Below the pieces are notes generated by a model, which saw nothing but the letters and a program-made list of their open reading frames with translations, was not told where the DNA came from and did no database searches. A DNA stretch of 5,729 nucleotides from Alphaproteobacteria bacterium (GTDB lineage: Bacteria; Pseudomonadota; Alphaproteobacteria; UBA3830): the NCBI GenBank assembly GCA_025998735.1, contig BNWJ01000089.1:1-5729 (forward strand), written 5' to 3'. Position numbers and translations under genes: made by a program. Positions 1-5,605 of this stretch are shown one piece after another. Each line of letters opens with the position of its first letter. Position 1 is the stretch's first letter.

Positions 1-71
1 TGGTACTCATTAAGTGTGGGTAACATCCCTTCTATTCGTGTCGTTAACGCTAATATATCTATATCTTTCAT
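1..71 (-). CDS. 5' start of an unrecognised gene, cut by the window edge
   Basis: An open frame begins with ATG at 71-69 and stays open to the left edge (23 codons). It starts MKDIDILALTTR and continues IEGMLPTLNEY. The peptide looks like the soluble, amphipathic start of a real protein, but it is too short to assign a family. No clear Shine-Dalgarno motif precedes the ATG, and an in-frame stop lies 6 codons upstream, so this ATG is the first possible ATG start. It has the same orientation as hemY, about 140 bases downstream of the hemY stop, so it could be the next gene of that transcript. It could also be a chance frame. Confidence 0.3.
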   Translation of the reverse strand, partial: MKDIDILALTTRIEGMLPTLNEY

Positions 72-96
72 AGATACAAATATAACTCATGTGATG

Positions 97-222
97 TCAC
101 TTGTCCATATTATTTGATAATAATTCCTTAGCCGATTTAGCATAAGCAGCTAGATCGGCGACACTGACAAAACAGCATGTTGTGATTGTTTTTCCATAGA
201 ATCGCATGGCTTTGTCAATCAT
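97..222 (-). CDS. Possible 41-residue ORF overlapping the hemY stop
   Basis: A 41-codon frame starts at ATG 222-220, inside the last codons of hemY, giving an overlap with the hemY TGA that is typical of translational coupling. It ends at TGA 99-97. The peptide begins MIDKAMRFYGKT and ends LLSNNMDK, with a short hydrophobic/cysteine patch (TTCCFVSV) in the middle. I do not recognise it. There is no obvious ribosome binding site, and a strong hairpin (131-159) lies within it, which argues that the stretch may instead be an untranslated intergenic region. Low confidence that it is translated. Confidence 0.18.
   Translation of the reverse strand: MIDKAMRFYGKTITTCCFVSVADLAAYAKSAKELLSNNMDK
131..159. 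other. Hairpin downstream of hemY
   Basis: The arms gccgatttagc (131-141) and gctagatcggc (149-159) pair over 11 positions, one of them a G-U wobble when read as plus-strand RNA, around a 7-base loop. It sits about 55 bases past the hemY stop. No T-run follows on either strand, so it is not a canonical intrinsic terminator. It could be a weak terminator, a processing or stability hairpin, or coincidence. Confidence 0.35.
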
Positions 223-1489
223 CTGTGTACGTAAGAGATCTGCTGCTGGAAATTACGATTCGCTCGAAGGGCTCATATTCAGCTATTCTATCGCAGTGTG
301 GACAAATTGAAAACCATTTTGCATTTTCACTTCCGCAATTTTTACATTTCCAGACGAACTCTACGTTTTCTGTTTCCAGCGTACCAGAAAGTATGTCTAG
401 TGCCGCTTGAGGCTTAGGATCCTGCAAAGATGACGCAGCTTTCACGAGTTTCTTGGCAATAAAATCATAGTGCTTCTTTTCATATGCCTGCAAAAGATTA
501 TCGAAAGCTATTTTATCCAGATCCTCACGCATCGCTATTTCACCGAGACCATAGTAACCAATCCACAATGCCGGAGAGACGTCTATGGCTTTTTCTGCGA
601 ATCTTATTTTATCTAAATTTGATACATCATGTTCGCAGGAAATATATCTGCAAAATAACTCCATTGTCGGATTTTTTTCATATGCGTTCAGCAGGACCCT
701 TCTGGCATCCTTATATTTTTTATCCTTTATCAGATAATCCGCATAATAAACGGAATTTTTCGTTAGCTCAGCCGCTAAATCACATGCTTCGGAAACGAGA
801 GCCATATTATCCCTATGCATTCCCTCTTCGGAGTATATCAATGCTTCAACCAGCCTGGCTTTTTTCGTTTTCTTAATGGTAGAAATATGTCGCCTAGCCT
901 CATTGTAATCTTTATTTCTTAAGGCGATGGAAATAGCTTGAAATGCCAGATCAACGGAGTTTGGATAAATTTCGAGAATTACATTTATGGCGTTCAAAGC
1001 GTCTGCTGGCGATTTCTCCTGCGATGCCATTTTGCATAAGCTATAGGCGCCCAATGCTGTATTTCTCTCCCGTTCGCAGAGACTGTAAAAAATCGACTTC
1101 GCTCGATGATGATCGTTGTTAATCAGATATATTTGCCCTTCGATCCATCCGATAATTGGAATGTCGCCCAGATGTTTCTTGGCTTTTTTTATGTTAATTT
1201 CAGCGGAGTCCGTATCTTTCAGCAGGATTCCTGAAAGCGCCAGTTGCAGACTATTGATTCCTTTTTCATAGTCCACTTTGCCACCAAATAAATCACGAAT
1301 TTTTCTGATTACGGAGCCAATGGCGCTGCATGCACAAATGAGAACTTCACACGCCAATACAGCGATCATAATATGAAAACTAATGCTTTCTCCGAGGACA
1401 TTAACGGATACATTTCCCCCAAAATATAACGAAACAATCAAGGGAAGCAAAAACAACAGTACTTTAAACAACAAAAACAAATTTTTCAT
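215..1489 (-). CDS. hemY: HemY-like inner-membrane TPR protein with C-terminal zinc ribbon
   Basis: This 424-residue protein matches the alphaproteobacterial HemY family (HemY_N plus TPR repeats), which is linked to haem biosynthesis as an inner-membrane protein and is not the Gram-positive protoporphyrinogen oxidase of the same name. Two hydrophobic helices (about 3-22 and 37-62) make a hairpin anchor. They are followed by a basic stretch and then TPR-like helical repeats to about residue 370, including LIKDKKYKDARRVLLNAYEK and WIGYYGLGEIAMREDLDKIA. The C-terminal end has W380-K-C382-x2-C385 and C396-x2-C399, the rubredoxin-like ribbon typical of this family in alphaproteobacteria. The start is well fixed: AGGAG lies 5 bases before the ATG. 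Length and domain order look complete, with no frame damage. The usual partner hemD is not upstream. Instead there is a 500-base repeat-rich gap, so the gene probably has its own promoter. Biochemical role comes from family knowledge only. Confidence 0.88.
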   Translation of the reverse strand: MKNLFLLFKVLLFLLPLIVSLYFGGNVSVNVLGESISFHIMIAVLACEVLICACSAIGSVIRKIRDLFGGKVDYEKGINSLQLALSGILLKDTDSAEINIKKAKKHLGDIPIIGWIEGQIYLINNDHHRAKSIFYSLCERERNTALGAYSLCKMASQEKSPADALNAINVILEIYPNSVDLAFQAISIALRNKDYNEARRHISTIKKTKKARLVEALIYSEEGMHRDNMALVSEACDLAAELTKNSVYYADYLIKDKKYKDARRVLLNAYEKNPTMELFCRYISCEHDVSNLDKIRFAEKAIDVSPALWIGYYGLGEIAMREDLDKIAFDNLLQAYEKKHYDFIAKKLVKAASSLQDPKPQAALDILSGTLETENVEFVWKCKNCGSENAKWFSICPHCDRIAEYEPFERIVISSSRSLTYTDD

Positions 1490-1494
1490 AGCGT

Positions 1495-1520
1495 CTCCTA
1501 TGCACCTAATGTATATATAC
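1495..1520 (-). promoter_or_regulatory. Ribosome binding site and possible -10 region of hemY
   Basis: On the minus strand AGGAG (1499-1495) lies 5 bases before the hemY ATG and decides the start. Just upstream, 1519-1512 reads TATATATA, a plausible -10 box that would give a short leader. No good -35 hexamer is visible at the right spacing (a TTGATG farther upstream pairs better with TATGGT). The ribosome binding site is solid; the promoter is a guess. Confidence 0.4.
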
Positions 1521-1670
1521 CATAGTTAAGGTTAACACTCCATCAATGTGGAAACCAGTGTATTGGCGTTTCATACAATTTGCCGTGTTTCTGTTGATGC
1601 TTTAGATCATTCGCTTGAGCTATCATAAGACTCAAAGCGCGCTGTAGTACAAAAACATAATAATGACCTT

Positions 1671-1755
1671 TGTAAAAATAAGATGGACGTCTCACGGCGA
1701 AGGGTTCTGCAATTCCAGGCGATACACCGTTTCAAAAGTTCATCTTATTTTCACA
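1671..1755. repeat. 85-bp element with imperfect terminal inverted repeats (element A)
   Basis: A perfect 11-bp inverted repeat, aaaataagatg (1675-1685) and catcttatttt (1741-1751), is extended outward by TGT(A/G) and inward by weaker matches (ACGTCT..ACGG against ACTTTTGAAACGG). This is how the two ends of an insertion sequence look when the middle has been lost, or a short MITE. No transposase motif lies between the arms. I cannot assign an IS family by eye. Confidence 0.5.
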
Positions 1756-1781
1756 CAGATCCTGATACATCCTCATTCTCA

Positions 1782-1886
1782 ATAGTGTAGACATGAGCTG
1801 AGTTTCGAACAAGTCCTTGGAATTTCAGCAAATGAGGTCATTGAAATCTCAAGGGGCTCAACAAAATCAACTCATGTCTATACTAT
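1782..1886. repeat. 105-bp near-palindromic MITE-like element (element B)
   Basis: Outer arms 1782-1805 and 1863-1886 pair at about 21 of 24 positions (core TAGACATGAG against CTCATGTCTA). Inner arms 1815-1827 (ccttggaatttca) and 1842-1854 (tgaaatctcaagg) pair at 11 of 13. The element can therefore fold end to end into one long hairpin with an internal loop and a 14-base tip. It has no coding capacity. The structure fits a non-autonomous transposable element or a dispersed palindromic repeat. Confidence 0.6.
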
Positions 1887-1904
1887 CACCAATCGAATTG
1901 ATAT

Positions 1905-1975
1905 TAGACCTGTTGCGTAGGCCTATTTTTGGTCCTGATAATCAGTGACTCCAAGAGGCTTTTGCAACAGGTCTA
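1905..1975. repeat. 71-bp element with 20-bp terminal inverted repeats (element C)
   Basis: The left end tagacctgttgcgtaggcct (1905-1924) and right end aggcttttgcaacaggtcta (1956-1975) are inverted copies that match at about 17 of 20 positions, with a perfect outer 12 bp. Only 31 bases separate them. If the arms are taken as 19 bp (1906-1974), ATT flanks both sides, a possible 3-bp target duplication. This is the pattern of a MITE, or of an insertion sequence reduced to its two ends. It lies 11 bases past the stop of the exported repeat protein, so its hairpin could also affect transcript ends, although no T-run follows. Confidence 0.6.
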
Positions 1976-1986
1976 TTATTATTGAT

Positions 1987-2886
1987 CTAATCGGTAATAC
2001 AACGCAATAAATCGACGATGATTCTATTTTTGTATCCTGCAAGACATTCTGCTCCCTTAAATTTATTTACATTTGTTAAAAATGAGTAAGTAGCTGTACA
2101 CATCAGAAGTGGTTTGTGCTGAATTATCAGTGTGTATACCTGTCTAAACATAGGAATCAACTCCTTGTGCGAATCTCTGTTTTCCAAAACCCAAAAAGCC
2201 CTATTAAGATGTGTCTGACTCAGATCATACTCTTTTTGTACTAACGACGTCGCCTCACGAATTTGCGATGACATGTGTGATTTAATATCATGTAACTCCA
2301 TCGCAGACTCAATAGGGGTATGCTCCTTCAAATATGTTTGAATTATCGGAAGATGGCGCGTAAAAAGACCGTCAAATTTATGTACATCGAAGTCGCTACA
2401 GGTTGGTTTGCATGTTTGACAGAAGCCGTCTAATAGTTCATCCATAGTAGGCATTGGGTGTGCTTCCAGGTCCGAGCTCGCCGGCGTCAATAAGCTTGTT
2501 TTCACAGTTGGACCGGGAGCAGTTTTCTGCGGAGTCCTCGCCGGTGCTGGTTTCGTTCCTGGAATGGCTCTCACTTCTGGTAAGCCCGTCCTTTTAGCAG
2601 AACTGGGAATAGGTTTACGTGCATGCATCGCCGGTGCTGGCCTCGTTCCTGGAACGGCGCTCACTTTTGCTAAGCTGGTCCTTCTAGCCGAGCTAGGAGT
2701 AGGTTTAAGGGCTTCCATCGCTGGTGCCGGCTTCGGTCCTGAAACGGCGCGCGCTGGCTTCAACAAGCTTGTTTTCACAGTAGAACTAGAAATAGATTTA
2801 TGTGTATCCGTCATTGGCCCCCGAGAATCCATAGCCAAGACATCAAGTGCAAAAAAAATCGCTCCTAAGAATAATATCGTTTTCAT
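1987..2886 (-). CDS. Exported protein with proline/alanine-rich tandem repeats, function unknown
   Basis: This 299-residue protein is not recognised as a member of a known family. It begins with a clear Sec signal peptide (MKTILFLGAIFFALDVLA, likely cut before MDSRG). Residues 36-138 are three imperfect 29-32-residue repeats plus a partial fourth, with the recurring theme K-T-S-L, then G-x-K/R-P-A-P-A, then K-P-x-P-S-S-A. The octamer-like end TVKTSLL recurs at 36-42 and 127-133. Residues 140-299 form a probably folded helical domain with six cysteines (156, 159, 163, 263, 281, 296), an even number that would allow disulfides outside the cytoplasm. GGAGGG lies a few bases before the ATG, supporting this start. 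The repeat region is basic and rich in P, A, S and K, suggesting an extended linker or spacer. It stands alone between a repeat-filled gap and a divergent ribosomal operon. A host-directed secreted factor is possible in such a bacterium, but that is speculation. Confidence 0.72.
   Translation of the reverse strand: MKTILFLGAIFFALDVLAMDSRGPMTDTHKSISSSTVKTSLLKPARAVSGPKPAPAMEALKPTPSSARRTSLAKVSAVPGTRPAPAMHARKPIPSSAKRTGLPEVRAIPGTKPAPARTPQKTAPGPTVKTSLLTPASSDLEAHPMPTMDELLDGFCQTCKPTCSDFDVHKFDGLFTRHLPIIQTYLKEHTPIESAMELHDIKSHMSSQIREATSLVQKEYDLSQTHLNRAFWVLENRDSHKELIPMFRQVYTLIIQHKPLLMCTATYSFLTNVNKFKGAECLAGYKNRIIVDLLRCITD
2473..2781 (-). repeat. In-frame tandem repeat array inside the exported protein gene
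   Basis: Three units of 96, 90 and 87 bases plus a partial fourth are visible as DNA repeats. Recurring blocks include GCCGGTGCTGG with CGTTCCTGGAA (plus-strand reading), and the outer blocks share AAGCTTGTTTTCACAG at 2491-2506 and 2764-2779. All length differences are multiples of three, so the reading frame is kept. The divergence between units indicates an old expansion rather than a recent slippage event. Confidence 0.7.
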
Positions 2887-3023
2887 GTTCCCTCCATATT
2901 TTAAATTGCCATTGTTACACTATTGATTACAGGAACCAAAACCACAAACACGACATGGAGGCACTATATCACGATGATCTGCAAAAAGCAAGGCCTTTGC
3001 TGTGTTTTTATAAAAAATTTTAA

Positions 3024-3029
3024 TATAAT
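3024..3029 (+). promoter_or_regulatory. Candidate -10 box for the rpsF operon
   Basis: TATAAT matches the sigma-70 -10 consensus exactly, within an AT-rich block. The -35 partner is unclear: TTGCTG at 2997-3002 is the best hexamer, but the 21-base spacer is long. If used, the promoter would leave a leader of about 255 bases before rpsF that contains the hairpin at 3132-3178. Confidence 0.35.
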
Positions 3030-3131
3030 TTTATTGCGACGACGATGACTGCCTCATCAAGCGATGGCCAAGGTAACGTTGGATCAAAAGATAGGCGTCT
3101 ACTGTAAGTGCCAAGCAACTTTTTGATGCAA

Positions 3132-3178
3132 AAATACCGCAAAAGCAGAGTTTGTAAACGGTCCCTATTGCGGTATTT
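3132..3178 (+). promoter_or_regulatory. Leader hairpin upstream of rpsF
   Basis: aaataccgcaa (3132-3142) and ttgcggtattt (3168-3178) form a perfect 11-bp stem around a 25-base loop, 112 bases before the rpsF ATG. Ribosomal operons starting with rpsF often carry a leader structure bound by the S6:S18 complex for feedback control, so a regulatory role is conceivable. I cannot confirm the specific conserved bases of that motif here. There is no T-run after it, so it does not look like a terminator. Confidence 0.4.
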
Positions 3179-3290
3179 GCTCAAAAGATGTATAAGTACC
3201 GTACTAGTTGGGCTGTTTTTGGTCTAGCTGCTTATGTTGCAGGTAGCAGATGCTGTTCTGCGGAAATAAAATGGGGTACTTTTTATAAAC

Positions 3291-3722
3291 ATGAATCTTT
3301 ATGAGAATATTTTTATAGGTCGTCAGGATCTCTCGCAGCAGCAAATGGAAGCTTTGGGAGTCAGTCTTGGTTTGTTTGTTGGACAGAATGGTGGAGAAGT
3401 CGTTCGCAGTGAGTACTGTGGTTTCAGGAATTTGGCTTATCCGATCAAGAAAAACCACAAGGGGCATTACTACATAATTCAGATGAAGGTGTCTTCTGCT
3501 ACGGTTGCGGAGCTCGACAGAATTATGAAGATAAATGAAGACATTATCCGCCATCTTATTGTAAGAGTTGATACATTTGATGATAAAGAGATTCTTATAT
3601 CTCAGGCGAAGACGTTTAATGACGACTTTGGTCAGCCTAGAGATAGAGGATATCGCGGTGTTGTCGCAAAAGATAACGTGGCAGATGATATTGACCAAGT
3701 CGAAGAAAGCGCGGGGGGATAA
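3291..3722 (+). CDS. rpsF: Small-subunit ribosomal protein S6
   Basis: S6 binds the central domain of 16S rRNA as a pair with S18 during assembly of the 30S platform. The 143-residue product begins [15 protein letters not shown], the usual first strand of S6, and has the conserved blocks [18 protein letters not shown] (residues about 45-62) and [21 protein letters not shown] (about 74-94). The last 40 or so residues form a low-complexity, acidic tail (ending [12 protein letters not shown]), as is common for S6. The ribosome binding site is weak: only GGGG about 15 bases upstream. The start is nevertheless fixed by homology. The gene leads the operon and is followed by rpsR after 5 bases. Sequence and length look normal. 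Confidence 0.95.
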   Translation: MNLYENIFIGRQDLSQQQMEALGVSLGLFVGQNGGEVVRSEYCGFRNLAYPIKKNHKGHYYIIQMKVSSATVAELDRIMKINEDIIRHLIVRVDTFDDKEILISQAKTFNDDFGQPRDRGYRGVVAKDNVADDIDQVEESAGG

Positions 3723-3727
3723 TTTTA

Positions 3728-3994
3728 ATGAGTGAAGATAGATCATCGTATAAAAATAAAGAAAAAAATGTTGCTTGGAAAAGGACGGCTTTCAAGAAGA
3801 AATCGTGTCCTTTTGAAAGCGGTGTCCTGAAAATAGATTATAAGGATCCGAGACCTCTGCAGAAATTTATTTCCGAAAGAGGGAAGATAATGCCTTGTAG
3901 AATTTCCATGGTGTCCGCTCGAAAGCAGAGGGCGTTAGCACTAGCAGTAAAGCGTGCTAGATTCCTTGCGCTTTTGCCGTATGTTGCGGAATAG
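3728..3994 (+). CDS. rpsR: Small-subunit ribosomal protein S18
   Basis: S18 pairs with S6 on the 30S platform. The 88-residue basic protein carries the S18 signatures [20 protein letters not shown] (residues about 35-54) and [20 protein letters not shown] (about 63-82), then ends in LPYVAE. The G-rich end of rpsF (gcgcgggggg) supplies a Shine-Dalgarno-like sequence before this ATG, which lies 5 bases after the rpsF stop, so the two are translationally close. Its 3' end overlaps the start of the next gene. Complete and ordinary. Confidence 0.96.
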   Translation: MSEDRSSYKNKEKNVAWKRTAFKKKSCPFESGVLKIDYKDPRPLQKFISERGKIMPCRISMVSARKQRALALAVKRARFLALLPYVAE

Positions 3995-4901
3995 TGGTAT
4001 CTACGAAAATCATAGAGAGTTATTGATCGCCGCTGCATGTGGATTGTGCAGCGCGTTTCTTTTTGTGCTAGGATTCTTTGGCGGTTTCTTTGCGTCAGTA
4101 GTATTGTGCTTTGCTTTTCTGTCCTATGGAAAGCTGGTTGGCATTGTATCTTCCACCATTACGTTTGCTGTCATTGTGTTGCTTAATTCGGGAATCGCTC
4201 TAGAGGCGCTTTGTGTTGATATTATTCCAACCGCCGTTGTCGGCTATAGTCTTCTGAGAAACATAAAGACAAATGGAAAAATCTGGTGGTATCCGGAGTC
4301 GTTTGTTCTTCGGGATCTGGTGTTGGTTTCGTTGCTGTTGCTTGTGCTGATGTCCATAACAACCTATTCGGAAGTATCTGTACGAAATCGAGTTGATGAC
4401 GTTGTAAGACTCATAATCGCTGCTAATGCTTCCATTGATCCACAAGGATTAGCTGTGTTACTAAAACTAGGAACAAAATACTTCCTTGGATTGACGGTTT
4501 TTGCTAATGTGACCGATGTGATCTCCAGCTTTTTGATCGCACACTCCATTTGTAAGTATCGTAAAAAAAACATCAGACCAAGTTTCGACACTTATAATAT
4601 ATCGATTTCTCCGTTGCTTGCTGTGTTTCCACTTGTGGCGTTAACAGTGTCATTTGCCTGCGAGGGATTGTCGTATCTGTTCAATGGATTGGCCATAGCG
4701 TCTCTTGTGGCTCCGCTAATGTCTGGATTATCAATTGTACACTTCTTTGCCAACGGCGGGAAGTATAGCCAGATCATTTTGGTGATGTTCTATTTGATGC
4801 TTCTACTGATGTGTCCGTTGGTACTTTTGTCTGTTGTATTGCTGGGAGCTATTGACTCTTTTTATGCGATTCGTCCCCTTTTTAGAACTGAATCGATGTG
4901 A
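3981..4901 (+). CDS. DUF2232 multi-pass membrane protein
   Basis: This protein of about 306 residues has eight or nine hydrophobic segments (roughly 13-31, 33-50, 54-71, 73-92, 109-127, 167-188, 210-228, 234-256, 264-290). It fits the DUF2232 (YybS-like) family found beside rpsR in many alphaproteobacteria. Family-like features are the WWYPES segment (102-107) and the C-terminal block [12 protein letters not shown] with a late [14 protein letters not shown]. Its biochemical role is not established. I prefer ATG 3981, which overlaps the rpsR stop by 14 bases. An in-frame GTG at 3954 would add nine residues with a 41-base overlap. Neither has a clear ribosome binding site, so coupling to rpsR translation is likely. 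No disruption is visible. Confidence 0.8.
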   Translation: MLRNSGIYENHRELLIAAACGLCSAFLFVLGFFGGFFASVVLCFAFLSYGKLVGIVSSTITFAVIVLLNSGIALEALCVDIIPTAVVGYSLLRNIKTNGKIWWYPESFVLRDLVLVSLLLLVLMSITTYSEVSVRNRVDDVVRLIIAANASIDPQGLAVLLKLGTKYFLGLTVFANVTDVISSFLIAHSICKYRKKNIRPSFDTYNISISPLLAVFPLVALTVSFACEGLSYLFNGLAIASLVAPLMSGLSIVHFFANGGKYSQIILVMFYLMLLLMCPLVLLSVVLLGAIDSFYAIRPLFRTESM

Positions 4902-4915
4902 TTGTGGTGGATTTC

Positions 4916-5455
4916 ATGGTTTGTTCAAAAATGCATGCAACACTGGCGTTTACTAATTCAGATTCTTTGGCATGCAGTTCAACAGATGGCAAAGTCATTA
5001 ATTCCAGTCCGGCTCGGATCGTCACGCTTATATGTTTTTTTTTGATGTTCCTCACATTTGATTTATTTTCTACGCAATTTGTCAGCTTAAAATCATCCCA
5101 GGTGAATTTACGCGTCGGTCCCGGAAAAGAATATCCGGTAAGCTGGATATTCATGTGGGCGAATCTTCCTGTGATGGTGATTACCGAGTTCCAGCAGTGG
5201 CGCAAGATTAAATTTCTGGACGGCACCGAAGGGTGGGTGCATCAGAACATGGTTTCTCGAAAAAATATGGTTATTGTTGTGGTTGAATACGCCGTAATGT
5301 ATAAGTATTCGTCAAAATCACATCCAATAGCTAAAATTGAGAAAAATGTCATTTGTCGTGTTCTAAAAAAGGAAAATCACTGGCTAAAAGTTGAAGCAAA
5401 TAACATAAAAGGATGGATCGAAGATACCTGCGTCTGGGGCGTCAGCGACAACTAG
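4916..5455 (+). CDS. Exported or membrane-anchored tandem bacterial SH3 protein
   Basis: The 179-residue product matches the alphaproteobacterial SH3_4-type proteins. One hydrophobic segment (about 34-50) is followed by a first SH3 repeat starting FVSLKSSQVNLRVGPGKEYP (55-74) with WRKIKFLDGTEGWVHQNMVS, and a second weaker repeat (about 122-176) with HWLKVEANNIKGWIEDTCVW ending WGVSDN. Such domains usually work outside the cytoplasm and are thought to touch cell wall or periplasmic partners. The start is uncertain. ATG 4916 has a GGTGGA-like ribosome binding site; GTG 4898 would overlap the DUF2232 stop by 4 bases (185 residues); ATG 4931 is also possible. All give about 30 or more residues before the hydrophobic segment, long for a signal peptide, so a signal anchor is possible. 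It is the last visible gene of the operon; no clear terminator follows. Confidence 0.85.
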   Translation: MVCSKMHATLAFTNSDSLACSSTDGKVINSSPARIVTLICFFLMFLTFDLFSTQFVSLKSSQVNLRVGPGKEYPVSWIFMWANLPVMVITEFQQWRKIKFLDGTEGWVHQNMVSRKNMVIVVVEYAVMYKYSSKSHPIAKIEKNVICRVLKKENHWLKVEANNIKGWIEDTCVWGVSDN

Positions 5456-5504
5456 TACGCAGTCAAGTTTATAATTGTCGGTTGGCTTGTTTTTACTGTT
5501 AGCG

Positions 5505-5596
5505 CTGGATCCTATGGCCTCCCGAGCCTCTGAATGGCAAAAAACACTAAAACCACAGTCATTCAGAGGAACGCGTAGCATGACGCAGGGATCCAG
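5505..5596. repeat. 92-bp palindromic dispersed-type repeat
   Basis: The outer arms are ctggatcc (5505-5512) and ggatccag (5589-5596), both perfect. The inner arms are cctctgaatg (5527-5536) and cattcagagg (5560-5569), a perfect 10-bp pair around a 23-base loop. Each half also has a small internal hairpin (ggc..gcc on the left, gcgt..acgc on the right), so the whole could fold into a cloverleaf-like cruciform. The right half, with CATTCAGAGG, GCGTAGCATGACG and GGATCCAG, resembles from memory the short palindromic repeats scattered through genomes of several intracellular and environmental bacteria. Copy number in this genome cannot be seen from one window. It could also act as a transcript-end structure for the operon. 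Confidence 0.6.
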
Positions 5597-5605
5597 AGAA
5601 ACAAA

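Larger units (their letters stand above)
1490..1986. other. Gene-poor interval packed with three inverted-repeat elements
   Basis: These 497 bases between the exported repeat protein and hemY contain no supported gene. The right two thirds are occupied by three separate inverted-repeat elements (1671-1755, 1782-1886, 1905-1975), each described on its own. A stop-free but start-less minus-strand frame of 62 codons (1731-1543, ending TPIHWFPH) crosses the first element. It may be a gene scrap or chance. Nothing else is recognisable. Confidence 0.6.
2887..3290. other. Divergent intergenic region between the exported protein gene and rpsF
   Basis: These 404 bases separate divergently read genes and must carry the start signals for both. 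Visible are the GGAGGG ribosome binding site of the minus-strand gene next to 2887, a very AT-rich block at 3004-3035 with a perfect TATAAT, and a hairpin at 3132-3178. No tRNA or other RNA gene is apparent. Only very short frames exist, the most notable being a 38-codon one that overlaps the rpsF start (3188-3304). Confidence 0.55.

Noticed and set aside
213..218. TTGACA on the minus strand as a -35 box for a gene at the left edge
   Set aside because: It overlaps the hemY stop codon, and no -10-like hexamer lies at 15-19 bases spacing.
484..876. Plus-strand open frame of 130 codons
   Set aside because: It lies wholly inside hemY on the opposite strand and has an implausible His/Pro/Tyr-rich composition.
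1671..1975. CRISPR-like array in the repeat cluster
   Set aside because: The three elements are inverted repeats with different sequences; there are no regularly spaced direct repeats.
2564..2926. Plus-strand open frame of 120 codons across the repeat region
   Set aside because: It is antisense to the exported protein, which has a signal peptide and a good ribosome binding site. The frame is kept open by the same GC-rich repeat units and ends beyond the gene without any sensible start context.
2980..3010. Terminator-like agcaa/ttgct hairpin followed by gttttta
   Set aside because: The stem is only 5 bp, and no plus-strand gene lies upstream that would need terminating.
3204..3746. Minus-strand open frame of 180 codons
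   Set aside because: It is antisense to rpsF, which is certain by homology, and its product shows no family resemblance.
4882..5226. Minus-strand open frame of 114 codons
   Set aside because: It is antisense to the SH3 protein, whose conserved motifs fix the true frame.
5384..5581. Minus-strand open frame of 65 codons
   Set aside because: It reads through the palindromic repeat and the antisense end of the SH3 gene. Frames inside such repeats are common by chance.
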